Source of the DNA: CAVPTL01 sp963794415
GTDB taxonomy: Bacteria; Actinomycetota; Thermoleophilia; Gaiellales; JAICJC01
Assembly: GCA_963794415.1 (NCBI GenBank)
Contig: CAWCDI010000002.1
Location: 620,001 to 684,000, forward strand
Direction of reading: 5' to 3'
DNA length: 64,000 nucleotides
The first letter of the stretch is position 1; each line of letters opens with the position of its first letter. Of the stretch, positions 42,434 to 50,287 are shown in pieces. The notes beneath the pieces were generated by a model. The model did no database searches. It worked only from the letters and a program-made list of their open reading frames with translations, and had not been told where the DNA came from. The translations under genes were made by a program, and so were the position numbers.

Positions 42434-43818
42434 CTCGGCTCGTGATCATCGGCGGAAGCGACGCGGGCATCAGCGCTGCGCTCCGCGCCCGCGACCTGGA
42501 TCCTAAGTGCCACGTCGATGTCGTCCTCGCCGACGCGTACCCCAACTACTCGATCTGCGGCATCCCCTACCACGTCTCGGGCGAGGTGCCCGACTGGCGT
42601 AACCTGGCCCACCGCACCATCGCCGATCTGGAGCAGACCGGCATGCGCCTGCACCTCGACACGGTGGCCGAGACCATCGATGTCGACGGCCACTCTCTAG
42701 TCGTGCGAAACGCCGACAGTATGAGTCGCCTCCCCTACGACAAGCTGATCGTCGGCACTGGTGCGGTGTCCGTCCGCCCTCCGATCGCCGGTCTCGAAGC
42801 CGACATGGAGGGCGTCTACCTACTCCACACCATCGGGGACACGCGGCGGATCATGGAGTTCCTCGAACGCCGAAAGCCCGCTACAGCTCTGATCGTCGGT
42901 GCCGGCTACATCGGCCTAGAGATGGCCGAGGGGCTCACCGCCCGGGGCATCACTGTCACGCAAATGGAGCAGCTCCCAGAGGTGCTCCCCACCGTCGACT
43001 CCGCTCTCGGGGCTCTGGTACGCGACGAGCTCACGCAGCACGGAGTCGATGTGCGAGCCGGCACCATTGTGCGAGCGATCGCCGCCGACAGGAGCGGGAG
43101 CCTGAGCGTCACCACTACCGGCCCGTCCGGCGAGGACGGCGAGCATCAGTTCGAGCTTGTGCTCGTGGTGGTCGGCGTCAGGCCCGACTCCGCGATTGCG
43201 GCTCAGGCAGGCGCCACGCTGGCTGCGAAGCAGACGATCAACGTCGATCGACAGATGCGCACGAACCTGCCCGACGTGTTCGCGGCCGGCGACTGCGTCG
43301 TCACGCACCACCGACAGCTGGGGGAGACCTACCTGCCGCTGGGAACGACCGCCCACAAGCAGGGCCGGATCGCTGGTGAGAACGCGCTCGGCGCATCCCG
43401 GGAGTTCGAGGGGAGCCTCGGCACCCAGGTCGTCAAGGTTTTTGACCACGCAGTGGCCCGCACAGGTCTACGCGATCACGAGGCTATGGCGGCAGGCCAT
43501 GACGCGTTCACCATCGCGGCTCAGGCTGACGACCACAAGGCCTACTACCCGGGAAGCCGCCGTATCCACATGCGGCTGACCGGCGACCGAACCACCGGGC
43601 AACTGCTCGGCGTTCAGCTCTTCGGTCACCGCCACTCCGAAATCGCCAAACGCATCGACGTCGCCGCGACCGCCATCTACTACGGGACCCCCGTCGAAGG
43701 ACTCAGCGATCTCGACCTGTCCTACACACCTCCCCTGGGAAGTCCATGGGACGCGCTTCAAACGGCAGCACAGTCCTGGGTACGACATTGTGGCACCACC
43801 GTTCCGCCTCGTCGGTAG
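42430..43818 (+). CDS. FAD-dependent pyridine nucleotide-disulfide oxidoreductase
   Basis: About 462 residues of the CoA-disulfide reductase / NADH oxidase class. The FAD motif VIIGGSDAGISAAL, the single redox cysteine in YSICGIPYHVSGE (as in CoA-disulfide reductase), the NAD motif ALIVGAGYIGLEMAEGL and the second FAD motif VFAAGDCV follow in order. The dimerisation domain is at the end. Similar genes occur in ars operons, where they may supply thiol reducing power or oxidise organic arsenic; the exact role is not settled. It is coupled to arsR. Confidence 0.85.
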   Translation: MTRLVIIGGSDAGISAALRARDLDPKCHVDVVLADAYPNYSICGIPYHVSGEVPDWRNLAHRTIADLEQTGMRLHLDTVAETIDVDGHSLVVRNADSMSRLPYDKLIVGTGAVSVRPPIAGLEADMEGVYLLHTIGDTRRIMEFLERRKPATALIVGAGYIGLEMAEGLTARGITVTQMEQLPEVLPTVDSALGALVRDELTQHGVDVRAGTIVRAIAADRSGSLSVTTTGPSGEDGEHQFELVLVVVGVRPDSAIAAQAGATLAAKQTINVDRQMRTNLPDVFAAGDCVVTHHRQLGETYLPLGTTAHKQGRIAGENALGASREFEGSLGTQVVKVFDHAVARTGLRDHEAMAAGHDAFTIAAQADDHKAYYPGSRRIHMRLTGDRTTGQLLGVQLFGHRHSEIAKRIDVAATAIYYGTPVEGLSDLDLSYTPPLGSPWDALQTAAQSWVRHCGTTVPPRR

Positions 43819-43905
43819 AACCACCGATTCGCCAGTTCCATCGTCGTCGGGCAAGCGTCTCTGGTATCAGTCAATGCGGAGTAGATCGTCGATAGCCGTG
43901 TGTTC

Positions 43906-43942
43906 CTAGAGCTCTAGTACAGCAAAACGACCGTTTAGCTGT
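43906..43942. promoter_or_regulatory. Palindrome pair before the serine recombinase gene
   Basis: CTAGAGCTCTAG is a perfect 12-bp palindrome, followed at once by ACAGC-a-AAAC-gacc-GTTT-a-GCTGT, an almost perfect inverted repeat. They lie 15-50 bases before the recombinase ATG and could be its operator or a recombination site. Confidence 0.4.
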
Positions 43943-43956
43943 GATATGATGATTGC

Positions 43957-44835
43957 ATGTCGCCGCCCGCCCCCTTCGTCGTCTCGTATCTACGGGTCTC
44001 GACGGACGAGCAAGGAGTGAGTGGGCTCGGTCTCGACGCCCAAGCGCTCGTGATCTCCGCGGAGCTTGATCACCGTGGCTGGCAGCTCGCTGGCAGTTAT
44101 CAGGACATCGCGAGCGGCAAGACGACCCATGGCCGGCCCGGATTGCGAGACGCCGTCGATGCCGTGCGCAAGGCGGGCGGCGTTCTCGTCGCAGCAAAGC
44201 TCGACCGCATCAGCCGCGACGTGATCGACTTTGCAACCCTGCTGAGCGCCGCTGACAAACAAGGGTGGTCGGTGCTGGTGTTAGATCTCCAGTTGGACAC
44301 GACGACCGCTACGGGCCGTTTCACGGCCGTCACGATGGCGAATGCGGCTGAGTTCGAGCGACGCGTGATCGGCGAACGAACTAGCGCCGCGCTCGAGGCG
44401 AAGCGGGCCGCAGGGGCAAGGCTCGGACGTCCCAGGAGAACTTCAGACGATCTGCTTCGCCGCGTTCGCGCAGAGCGTGACGGCGGCCAGACTTGGCAGT
44501 CCATCGCCGACGCGCTGAATGAGGAGGGCTTACCGACTGCGCGTGGTGGCCGTTCGTGGCAGGTCGGCACGGTTCAGGGTATCTATCGGAGCGCAGTCCT
44601 CGACGAGCTCGCCGAGAACCGGCGCCGGCTGGCCGACGATGTCACGACGCTCATCGCTGCGTACCCCGAGCTGGCGACGAGAATCGAGGCGGAGAGCCGA
44701 CGACTGCTTCACGCGATCCGCGCCGCGGAGGTCGGTTACCTGCCGCTCACCCCCGAGCTCCAGGCCGAGCTACAGAAAGATGCACTGCTTCAGCTCGCGC
44801 GCGACGAGGCAGTCAACCCGCCTCCTCCTCTGTGA
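43957..44835 (+). CDS. Serine recombinase (resolvase/invertase family)
   Basis: A 292-residue protein. The catalytic domain has S15 in YLRVSTDEQ, KLDRISRDVIDFATLL, and the conserved arginines in AEFERRVIGERTSAAL. A recombinase-type helical region (SIADALNEEGLPTARGG) binds DNA. A C-terminal coiled region ends the protein. It is longer than simple resolvases (about 190) and shorter than large integrases. It may move or resolve the element to its right, or be a cassette of its own. Confidence 0.88.
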   Translation: MSPPAPFVVSYLRVSTDEQGVSGLGLDAQALVISAELDHRGWQLAGSYQDIASGKTTHGRPGLRDAVDAVRKAGGVLVAAKLDRISRDVIDFATLLSAADKQGWSVLVLDLQLDTTTATGRFTAVTMANAAEFERRVIGERTSAALEAKRAAGARLGRPRRTSDDLLRRVRAERDGGQTWQSIADALNEEGLPTARGGRSWQVGTVQGIYRSAVLDELAENRRRLADDVTTLIAAYPELATRIEAESRRLLHAIRAAEVGYLPLTPELQAELQKDALLQLARDEAVNPPPPL

Positions 44836-45053
44836 CGGAGGACGGCGTCGATCCGTCTAGAGCCCCGAGTACCGCACAGACACGGGGCGCGCCGACGCTG
44901 GCCATACCGGGGTTCGTCAGATCCGCGGATCAACTCCAACGTTGGCAGATCTGCACCGAGCTCGCTTGGAAAATGCTCGGGCCAGACACCACCCCCCTCA
45001 CCCACCCTTGGCTCGCTGGGCACCTCTATTCCAGCGACATCCCCACCGACTAG
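44832..45053 (+). CDS. Small protein coupled to the recombinase
   Basis: 73 residues starting at GTG inside the recombinase stop (GTGA). Segments SADQLQRWQICTELAWKMLG and LTHPWLAGHLYSSDIPTD look structured; the first 25 residues are flexible. I recognise no family. The coupling suggests an accessory role for the recombinase. Confidence 0.45.
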   Translation: MTEDGVDPSRAPSTAQTRGAPTLAIPGFVRSADQLQRWQICTELAWKMLGPDTTPLTHPWLAGHLYSSDIPTD

Positions 45054-45077
45054 GCCAGTGAGGCCGACGATCTCGAT

Positions 45078-45338
45078 CTAGCAGCCGTGCTTTTTCACGT
45101 GCAGCGTCACGTCGTGATCGTTGACCTTGCTCTCTGAGCACACCTGCCAGTCCTGCTCTACCAGCACGCCGAAGAGTCCGTCCTCGGCCTTTACCGAGTA
45201 GGCGATGCCGGCCTTCTTTAGCGTCTGCTCGGCAGCCGGCAAGGCCTGGCCGCGGACGTCGGGGCCCGGAGCCTTCGCATCGGAGCCACAGCCGGCGAGC
45301 AGGCACGCGAACACGGCGACTATTACTGGAGCCTTCAC
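45078..45338 (-). CDS. PASTA-domain lipoprotein
   Basis: An 86-residue exported protein: signal VIVAVFACLLAGC with the lipobox cysteine at about residue 17, then one PASTA-like domain (VRGQALPAAEQTLKKAGIAY onward). The cysteine pair in WQVCSES and KKHGC may form a disulfide. PASTA domains bind cell-wall fragments. A single-domain lipoprotein of this kind is common in actinobacteria, with no known role. Confidence 0.75.
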   Translation of the reverse strand: MKAPVIVAVFACLLAGCGSDAKAPGPDVRGQALPAAEQTLKKAGIAYSVKAEDGLFGVLVEQDWQVCSESKVNDHDVTLHVKKHGC

Positions 45339-45405
45339 GATCCACCTTCCTTGGTGCTAGTCGATGGCTGTAGAGTCTACGGCATCACCGGCCTAGCGTG
45401 GAGCG

Positions 45406-45645
45406 ATGCCTCCGCGCCGCCCTAAAGATGCCCAAGCCGACCACCGCCTCCACGCCTTGGGCGAACAGGTGCGCCGACTGCGAGAGGAGGACGGGCGATC
45501 GCAAGAAGCCTTCGCGCACGACTGCGGGCTCCACCGCACCTACGTCGGTGCGATCGAACGCGGAGAGGTCAACCCAAGCGTCCTCAACATCTACCGCCTG
45601 GCAGATACGCTCGCCGTCAGTGTGCGCGACTTGTTGCTCGAATAG
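45406..45645 (+). CDS. XRE-family helix-turn-helix regulator
   Basis: A 79-residue, single-domain Cro/C1-type protein: LGEQVRRLREEDGRSQEAFA, then HRTYVGAIERGEVNPSVLN. It could regulate the integrated element. A perfect hairpin and a T-run terminator lie downstream. Confidence 0.85.
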   Translation: MPPRRPKDAQADHRLHALGEQVRRLREEDGRSQEAFAHDCGLHRTYVGAIERGEVNPSVLNIYRLADTLAVSVRDLLLE

Positions 45646-45768
45646 CCCGTGAGCGACCCGGGGCCTTGCGCCCGAGTGTTTTCGGCCGGCACTGGCCCCT
45701 CACACCGGTGGCGCAGTCTACAGCGACCCCGCCGCGATCAAGCGTAAGCTGGTGACTGCGTTTGGGCC

Positions 45769-45791
45769 GGCCGTCTAAACGTTAGACGGCC
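45769..45791. terminator. Perfect inverted repeat GGCCGTCTAA-acg-TTAGACGGCC
   Basis: A 10-bp stem with a 3-base loop, about 120 bases after the XRE gene. It has no T run, so it may be a bidirectional hairpin, a replication-linked palindrome or a protein site at the start of the element's replication genes. Confidence 0.45.
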
Positions 45792-45965
45792 GCACATCAG
45801 ACCCTGTCTCCACGAATCGTCATCACATGTGTCCAGCGCACGCGGGGGAGACGGGCGCGACTCTGTCCGTGCAACCTTTGGGTTGCATGTCCGCGATGTG
45901 CCGCGGTACGGTGCGCGAAGGCCTGCGGTAGTCGATGCCCGGGCCGCCTTGAGTGCGATGTCGTT

Positions 45966-46006
45966 CGCCTCGCTGGCCTCCTGACCCAGCGAGGCGTTCG
46001 CTTTTT
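45966..46006 (+). terminator. Intrinsic terminator
   Basis: CGCCTCGCTGG-cctcctgac-CCAGCGAGGCG is a perfect 11-bp stem, followed after five bases by TTTTT. It would stop plus-strand transcription before the replication genes. The roughly 170 bases before it carry a further hairpin, GCAACC-tttg-GGTTGC, so a small structured RNA may end here. Confidence 0.65.
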
Positions 46007-46028
46007 CGCGGGGACTTGACTTTTCCGG

Positions 46029-46379
46029 GTGAGGGGACAAAACTCCCAAGGTGAGGCCAGCCCTCAATCAGGCACTCAGGAAGGATCCACCATCGACGCG
46101 GCGCAGAAAGCACGAGCGCAAAAGTGGGTGAACCAGCGGTCTCGCGCGTTGCTGGACCTGTCGCACAGCACGATGGTGATCTATGACCGGCGAGAGCGGC
46201 GCTCGAAACGCCAGAGCCGGGGAAGTGCAAACCTCCGGGGTGCCTGTCGCCTTCTTCGGGCCCGCTCGCGTGAGCGCCGCCCAACCCGCCGCGCAGTGGC
46301 GCGAGGCGCGAGGCGCGCAAGCCCCGACCCAGAACCAGAGCCCGGTAGCGCCGGGCTGACGAGTGAAGACGTGTCGTGA
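46029..46379 (+). CDS. Basic protein upstream of the primase gene, start uncertain
   Basis: The frame ends by overlapping the primase GTG start (GTGA), which supports translation. The most coding-like part is KARAQKWVNQRSRALLDLSH and after, very rich in arginine. GTG at 46029 is the first possible start, but the best ribosome binding site (AGGAAGGA, 46078-46085) stands before an ATC codon at 46092 in this frame, so a rare start codon or a base error is possible. I recognise no family. Confidence 0.4.
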   Translation: MRGQNSQGEASPQSGTQEGSTIDAAQKARAQKWVNQRSRALLDLSHSTMVIYDRRERRSKRQSRGSANLRGACRLLRARSRERRPTRRAVARGARRASPDPEPEPGSAGLTSEDVS

Positions 46380-47200
46380 GCGAGACCGACCCGCTCACTG
46401 CCGCCGTGATCCGCTGTGCGGTGCGTCACGGCTGGGTTGTCGTCGCGCTGAGGGGTAAGAATCCCGGCATCTGGGGCAGGGGCGTCGATTGGAGGCTTTA
46501 CGCGACCTCCGACCCCGACCAGATTCGGGCGATAGCCGCTGAGAAGAATCCGACCGGCTGGGGACTACCGCTGGCGGAAAACGGCATCCTCGCCGTTGAC
46601 CTGGATCGGCACGATATCGATGAGGAGGAGTTCCAGCGGTCCAAGCGCGGCGTCGAGCAGTTGGGCATCCGTTTCGATCAGGGATTGGTCGCGAGGTCGG
46701 GTCGAGACGGGCTCGTGGCTTTCTACCGTCGCCCGGCCAGTTGGCGCGCGACGAACATTCGCGTGCGGGGTGTCGAGTTGCGTGGGAACGGCCAGCAGGT
46801 GCTCCCGCCGTCGCGCCACCCTAATGGCCGTCGATACGAGTGGCTTCACGAGGTGGCCGCGATCCCCGAGCTGCCTCCCGACCTACTTGCCTACGCACCA
46901 CCGTCCGAGAAGCCGCGCGTGGTGCGGCCCCCGATACCACCGGGGGAAGCCACTGACATTGGTTTGTGGCGGATGGCGGGGCTGCTACGCAGCCTCGAAC
47001 GCGCCCCGCTCTGGCACAACGGCCTGTACGTGACGGCGCGCTCTGCAGGTGCGCTTGTCGACACCGGGATGATCAGTCGCGATCTGGCTGCTGCTGCGCT
47101 GCGCACGCAGGCTGATGCGATGGGCTTGACCGCTGTTAAGGGCGAGCGCTCGGTTGAACGCACGATTGCAGACGGCATGAAAAAAGGCGGGGTTCTGTGA
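46376..47200 (+). CDS. Bifunctional DNA primase/polymerase (Prim-Pol)
   Basis: A 274-residue Prim-Pol-domain protein. NPTGWGLPLAENGILAVDLD holds the metal-binding aspartates (VDLD), and GVELRGNGQQVLPPSRHPNG is the second family motif (with RGNGQQV..PPS). These proteins prime replication in plasmids and integrative elements and usually stand next to or are fused with an SF3 helicase. Here that helicase follows with a 4-base overlap. Confidence 0.88.
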   Translation: MSETDPLTAAVIRCAVRHGWVVVALRGKNPGIWGRGVDWRLYATSDPDQIRAIAAEKNPTGWGLPLAENGILAVDLDRHDIDEEEFQRSKRGVEQLGIRFDQGLVARSGRDGLVAFYRRPASWRATNIRVRGVELRGNGQQVLPPSRHPNGRRYEWLHEVAAIPELPPDLLAYAPPSEKPRVVRPPIPPGEATDIGLWRMAGLLRSLERAPLWHNGLYVTARSAGALVDTGMISRDLAAAALRTQADAMGLTAVKGERSVERTIADGMKKGGVL

Positions 47201-48645
47201 GCGATGGTCTGGACGTCCTGAGAGCTGCGAAGCTCACCTCGGTACGGCTGAGCGATGACGATGCGGCGAACCGATTCATCAAGCTCCATGGTGAGCGCGT
47301 TCGTTACGTCGCCGAGTGGAAGCTGTGGCTCGTGTGGGATGGTCGCCGATGGCAGCGAGATCTGGGGGCCGTGAGGGTGACGCAGCTCGCCCGACGGGTC
47401 GCCAAAGAAGTCGCTGTCGAAGCGATCGACCTAGACGCCGACTCTGCGAAGAAGATGAGCGCGTGGGCACGCAGGCTCGCTGGGGCAAATGGCATCCGCT
47501 CGATGCTCGAGGTGGCGCGCGGTGAGGCGGGCATTCTGGTCACGCCCACCATGCTTGACTCAGACATGTCGGTGTTGAACTGCTGGAACGGCATCGTTGA
47601 CCTCAAGACCGGAGAGCTCAAGCCCCACGATCCGAAACAGTTGTGCACCAAGATCACCAGAGTGGAATACGACCCAAGCGCCACGGCGCCGGCGTTCTTG
47701 GAACTGGTCGAGCTCGTGCTCGGCACCGATCCTGACGTGTTCCGCTTCTTTCGTGCCCTCCTCGGCCTTGCTGTCAGTGGCAATCCAGGAGAACGGGTGG
47801 TGCCGCTCTTGTACGGCACCGGCCGAAACGGGAAAAGCATGCTCCTTTGGGTGCTCCTGAAAGCGCTCGGGGACTACGGAAGCTCAGCTGATGGCGAGGC
47901 GCTGCTTCTTGCACAGCCGGGCAACCGTGGCGGCCCCAACGAGGAACTCGCCGACCTGATGGGGCGCCGGCTGGTTGTCGTCTCAGATTTGCCCCAGGGC
48001 CAGATCAACGCCAGCAGGATTAAGCAGTTAAGTGGCGGAGACGCCATCCGCGCTCACCGGAAATACGAGCACGTGTCTGAGTTCCCGCCGACACACACAA
48101 TTCTAATCGCGGCGAACGACCGGCCATCAGTGCCCGAACACAGCACTGCAGTGTGGGATCGTTTGAAACTCCTTCCGTGCGACACGGAAATCGAGCATCC
48201 TCGACCGCGAGCTGAGGTCAAAGCTGAACTAGCCGCGCAGTTGCCGGGCGTGCTTGCGTGGCTAGTGCGGGCCGCGGTCGACTATCTGAGAGATGGCCTC
48301 GGAGAGGAGCCGGACGTGGTCAAGGCGAGGACGGCGGTTTGGCGCCGGGACGACGATACGTTTGGACAGTGGCTCGAAGACTGCACGGTCGACGACCCCG
48401 AGGCCGTCACGCCGTCGAGTTGGCTCTACGACGATTACAAGCGGTGGTGCGGGGAAAACCGAATCAGCGATCGAGATCAGCTCAGCGTTCAAAGGTTCGC
48501 GCGAGCAATGGACGACCGTAAGAAGTACGACACAACCAAGCTGGGCCGGGGGAGGCGGGGTCGAAAAGGCCTGAGACTACAAGAGGCGGGTGGCGGGCTT
48601 AAGGGCGAATCTCACAACTCGTCAGGGAAGAAGGGGTTTTCATGA
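47197..48645 (+). CDS. Phage/plasmid SF3 helicase (D5/P4 primase C-terminal type)
   Basis: 482 residues. A D5-type N-terminal domain (DPSATAPAFLELVELVLGTD) precedes the SF3 ATPase with Walker A GTGRNGKS (207-214) and Walker B RLVVVSDLPQ. The sensor region THTILIAANDRPSVPEHS ends the core. It unwinds DNA at the element's origin. It overlaps the primase gene and the next gene by 4 bases. Confidence 0.92.
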   Translation: MSDGLDVLRAAKLTSVRLSDDDAANRFIKLHGERVRYVAEWKLWLVWDGRRWQRDLGAVRVTQLARRVAKEVAVEAIDLDADSAKKMSAWARRLAGANGIRSMLEVARGEAGILVTPTMLDSDMSVLNCWNGIVDLKTGELKPHDPKQLCTKITRVEYDPSATAPAFLELVELVLGTDPDVFRFFRALLGLAVSGNPGERVVPLLYGTGRNGKSMLLWVLLKALGDYGSSADGEALLLAQPGNRGGPNEELADLMGRRLVVVSDLPQGQINASRIKQLSGGDAIRAHRKYEHVSEFPPTHTILIAANDRPSVPEHSTAVWDRLKLLPCDTEIEHPRPRAEVKAELAAQLPGVLAWLVRAAVDYLRDGLGEEPDVVKARTAVWRRDDDTFGQWLEDCTVDDPEAVTPSSWLYDDYKRWCGENRISDRDQLSVQRFARAMDDRKKYDTTKLGRGRRGRKGLRLQEAGGGLKGESHNSSGKKGFS

Positions 48646-48980
48646 AAGAACCTGGAAACGGGCGAACTCCCGCCACCCGCCTCCCTGATTCGACGCAAGC
48701 ACGTGTGGGTCAAGCGTTGGTCGCGCTCCGCGCTGCAGCCTTGATGCAGACTGTTATTGACGATTACGCTCGAATCGCTGGCCTGAGGGATCGGGCGTCA
48801 AGGAGCGGTACGGTGCGGCGGCGCAGCCATTGTCGCATCGTTTGGCACACGCGGCCAGAGTTATCACTCGAGCGCGATGGGGGAATCGTCCTGTTGCGCC
48901 TCCGGAGAGTGACGGGTTCATCGAGCGGACGTCAACGCGTGCGATTTCTCGGTGGTGCGTTGGGGTGCCTCGAGCGGTGA
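48642..48980 (+). CDS. Hypothetical protein between helicase and excisionase
   Basis: 112 residues; the first part (ARVGQALVALRAAALMQTVI, DDYARIAG) looks helical, the rest basic. Both ends overlap neighbours (ATGA and GTGA), which argues for a real gene. I recognise no family. Confidence 0.5.
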   Translation: MKEPGNGRTPATRLPDSTQARVGQALVALRAAALMQTVIDDYARIAGLRDRASRSGTVRRRSHCRIVWHTRPELSLERDGGIVLLRLRRVTGSSSGRQRVRFLGGALGCLER

Positions 48981-49180
48981 GCTGCAAGTGGCTGACAGTC
49001 GCCGAGGTCGCCGAGGAGCTAGGGGTGTCGATGCGTACCGTGCATCGCTGGGTCGCGTCAGGGGATGTGCCGGCAGTTCGTCTACCTGGAGGTCACCTTC
49101 GTATCGCTGAGAACTCTCTTTCCCAGCGAATCGCCTCCTGGGCCGTTGCGCCCCCCACGATCGACGACGGAAGCGAGTAA
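48977..49180 (+). CDS. Excisionase-type helix-turn-helix protein
   Basis: A 67-residue protein with WLTVAEVAEELGVSMRTVHR, WVASGDVPAVRLPGGHLRI, a MerR/Xis-like fold. Its position just before the tyrosine integrase fits a recombination directionality factor. GTG start, overlapping the previous stop. Confidence 0.82.
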   Translation: MSCKWLTVAEVAEELGVSMRTVHRWVASGDVPAVRLPGGHLRIAENSLSQRIASWAVAPPTIDDGSE

Positions 49181-49219
49181 GCTCGCACACACGATCGCAT
49201 ACGTCCACAGGAGGAGCTG

Positions 49220-50266
49220 ATGCAGACTGGTAGCGTGACGAGACATGGCCGTGGATGGCGCGGCCGGTGGTACGAAGGGGGGCGCTATCGGGCTACCTCG
49301 ACGGTCCGCACCAAGGGTGAGGCCCGTCGGATGCTCCACCAGGAACTTGACCGACTGGAGCAGGGTGACCGTTACGTGCCGCGAATCACGTTGCGCGAGC
49401 TCGCGGATCGCTTCCTGAGCCAGTACACGGCTGCCCCTGGCACGGTCAAAGACGCACGCGTGCGACTTGTGCGGCCGCTTGCCGCGCTCGGGGACGCTCA
49501 GGCCTCCGACGTGACCACGGAGTCGATTCAAAGGATGCTCGTGAGCGTTCCGGTTGGCAAAGCCTTCAAGCGGGACATGTTGCGGACACTGCGTGCCGTG
49601 TACCGGTTCGGCAACGAGGCGGGGCTGGTAAGCGTCGATCCGACAAAGGGCGCCAGAGCGCCCCGCCCAGTCCGCGGTGAAAAGATCTTGCCATTTACCG
49701 TGGACGAACTCGATCGGGTCGCGGTCGAATGTGGACGGTGGGGGCCTCTAGTGCTGTTCATGGCTGACTCCGGGGCTCGGCCGGCCGAGGCCGTCGCTGT
49801 CGAATGGCGGCACGTCAATCTGGCCGCCGGCACCGTCGAACTACCTGGCGCTAAGACCGAGCTCGCCTGGCGGTCGGTCCACCTCACGTCGCGCGGCGTA
49901 GCCGCGATCGAGGCTTCCCCGCGCGCTCTCGCCACCCGCCGGGTTTTCAACATCGACGGTCGGTCGATCAGTTGGGTGTATTTCTGGCGCGAAGTGTGGA
50001 AGCCGGCGCTGGCCGCTGCGGGTCTCGAGTATCGAGCCCCGTACAACCTACGACACACCTACGCTTGGCACTCGCTTACGGCGGGTGTACCGATCGCCGT
50101 GGTGGCTAACCAGATGGGCCACGCTGACGTGTCGAGAACGTTTCAGGTGTATGGAGGGTGGGCCCTCGAGCGGGGTGAAAACGCGGCCGCGATTCGAGAA
50201 ACGTGGGCGACAAACACCCAATGTACACCCACGATGGGGCTTGGCCCGCTCTCCAAGCCGCAGTAG
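49220..50266 (+). CDS. Tyrosine-type site-specific integrase
   Basis: 348 residues. The N-terminal AP2-like and SAM-like DNA-binding parts are followed by the catalytic domain with R187 (SGARPAEA), K212, R278 in YNLRHTY (the usual first His of this box is Tyr), H301 in GHADVSRT and nucleophile Y311 in VYGGW. AGGAGG precedes the ATG. It integrates the element, and its gene ends 22 bases before the nitronate monooxygenase gene, so that edge is likely the element's right end. Confidence 0.92.
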   Translation: MQTGSVTRHGRGWRGRWYEGGRYRATSTVRTKGEARRMLHQELDRLEQGDRYVPRITLRELADRFLSQYTAAPGTVKDARVRLVRPLAALGDAQASDVTTESIQRMLVSVPVGKAFKRDMLRTLRAVYRFGNEAGLVSVDPTKGARAPRPVRGEKILPFTVDELDRVAVECGRWGPLVLFMADSGARPAEAVAVEWRHVNLAAGTVELPGAKTELAWRSVHLTSRGVAAIEASPRALATRRVFNIDGRSISWVYFWREVWKPALAAAGLEYRAPYNLRHTYAWHSLTAGVPIAVVANQMGHADVSRTFQVYGGWALERGENAAAIRETWATNTQCTPTMGLGPLSKPQ

Positions 50267-50287
50267 GACTCCCCGCGTCGGCTTTCG

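Noticed and set aside
43957..50266. A complete prophage
   Set aside because: No terminase, portal, capsid, tail or lysis genes are seen; only replication and recombination genes.
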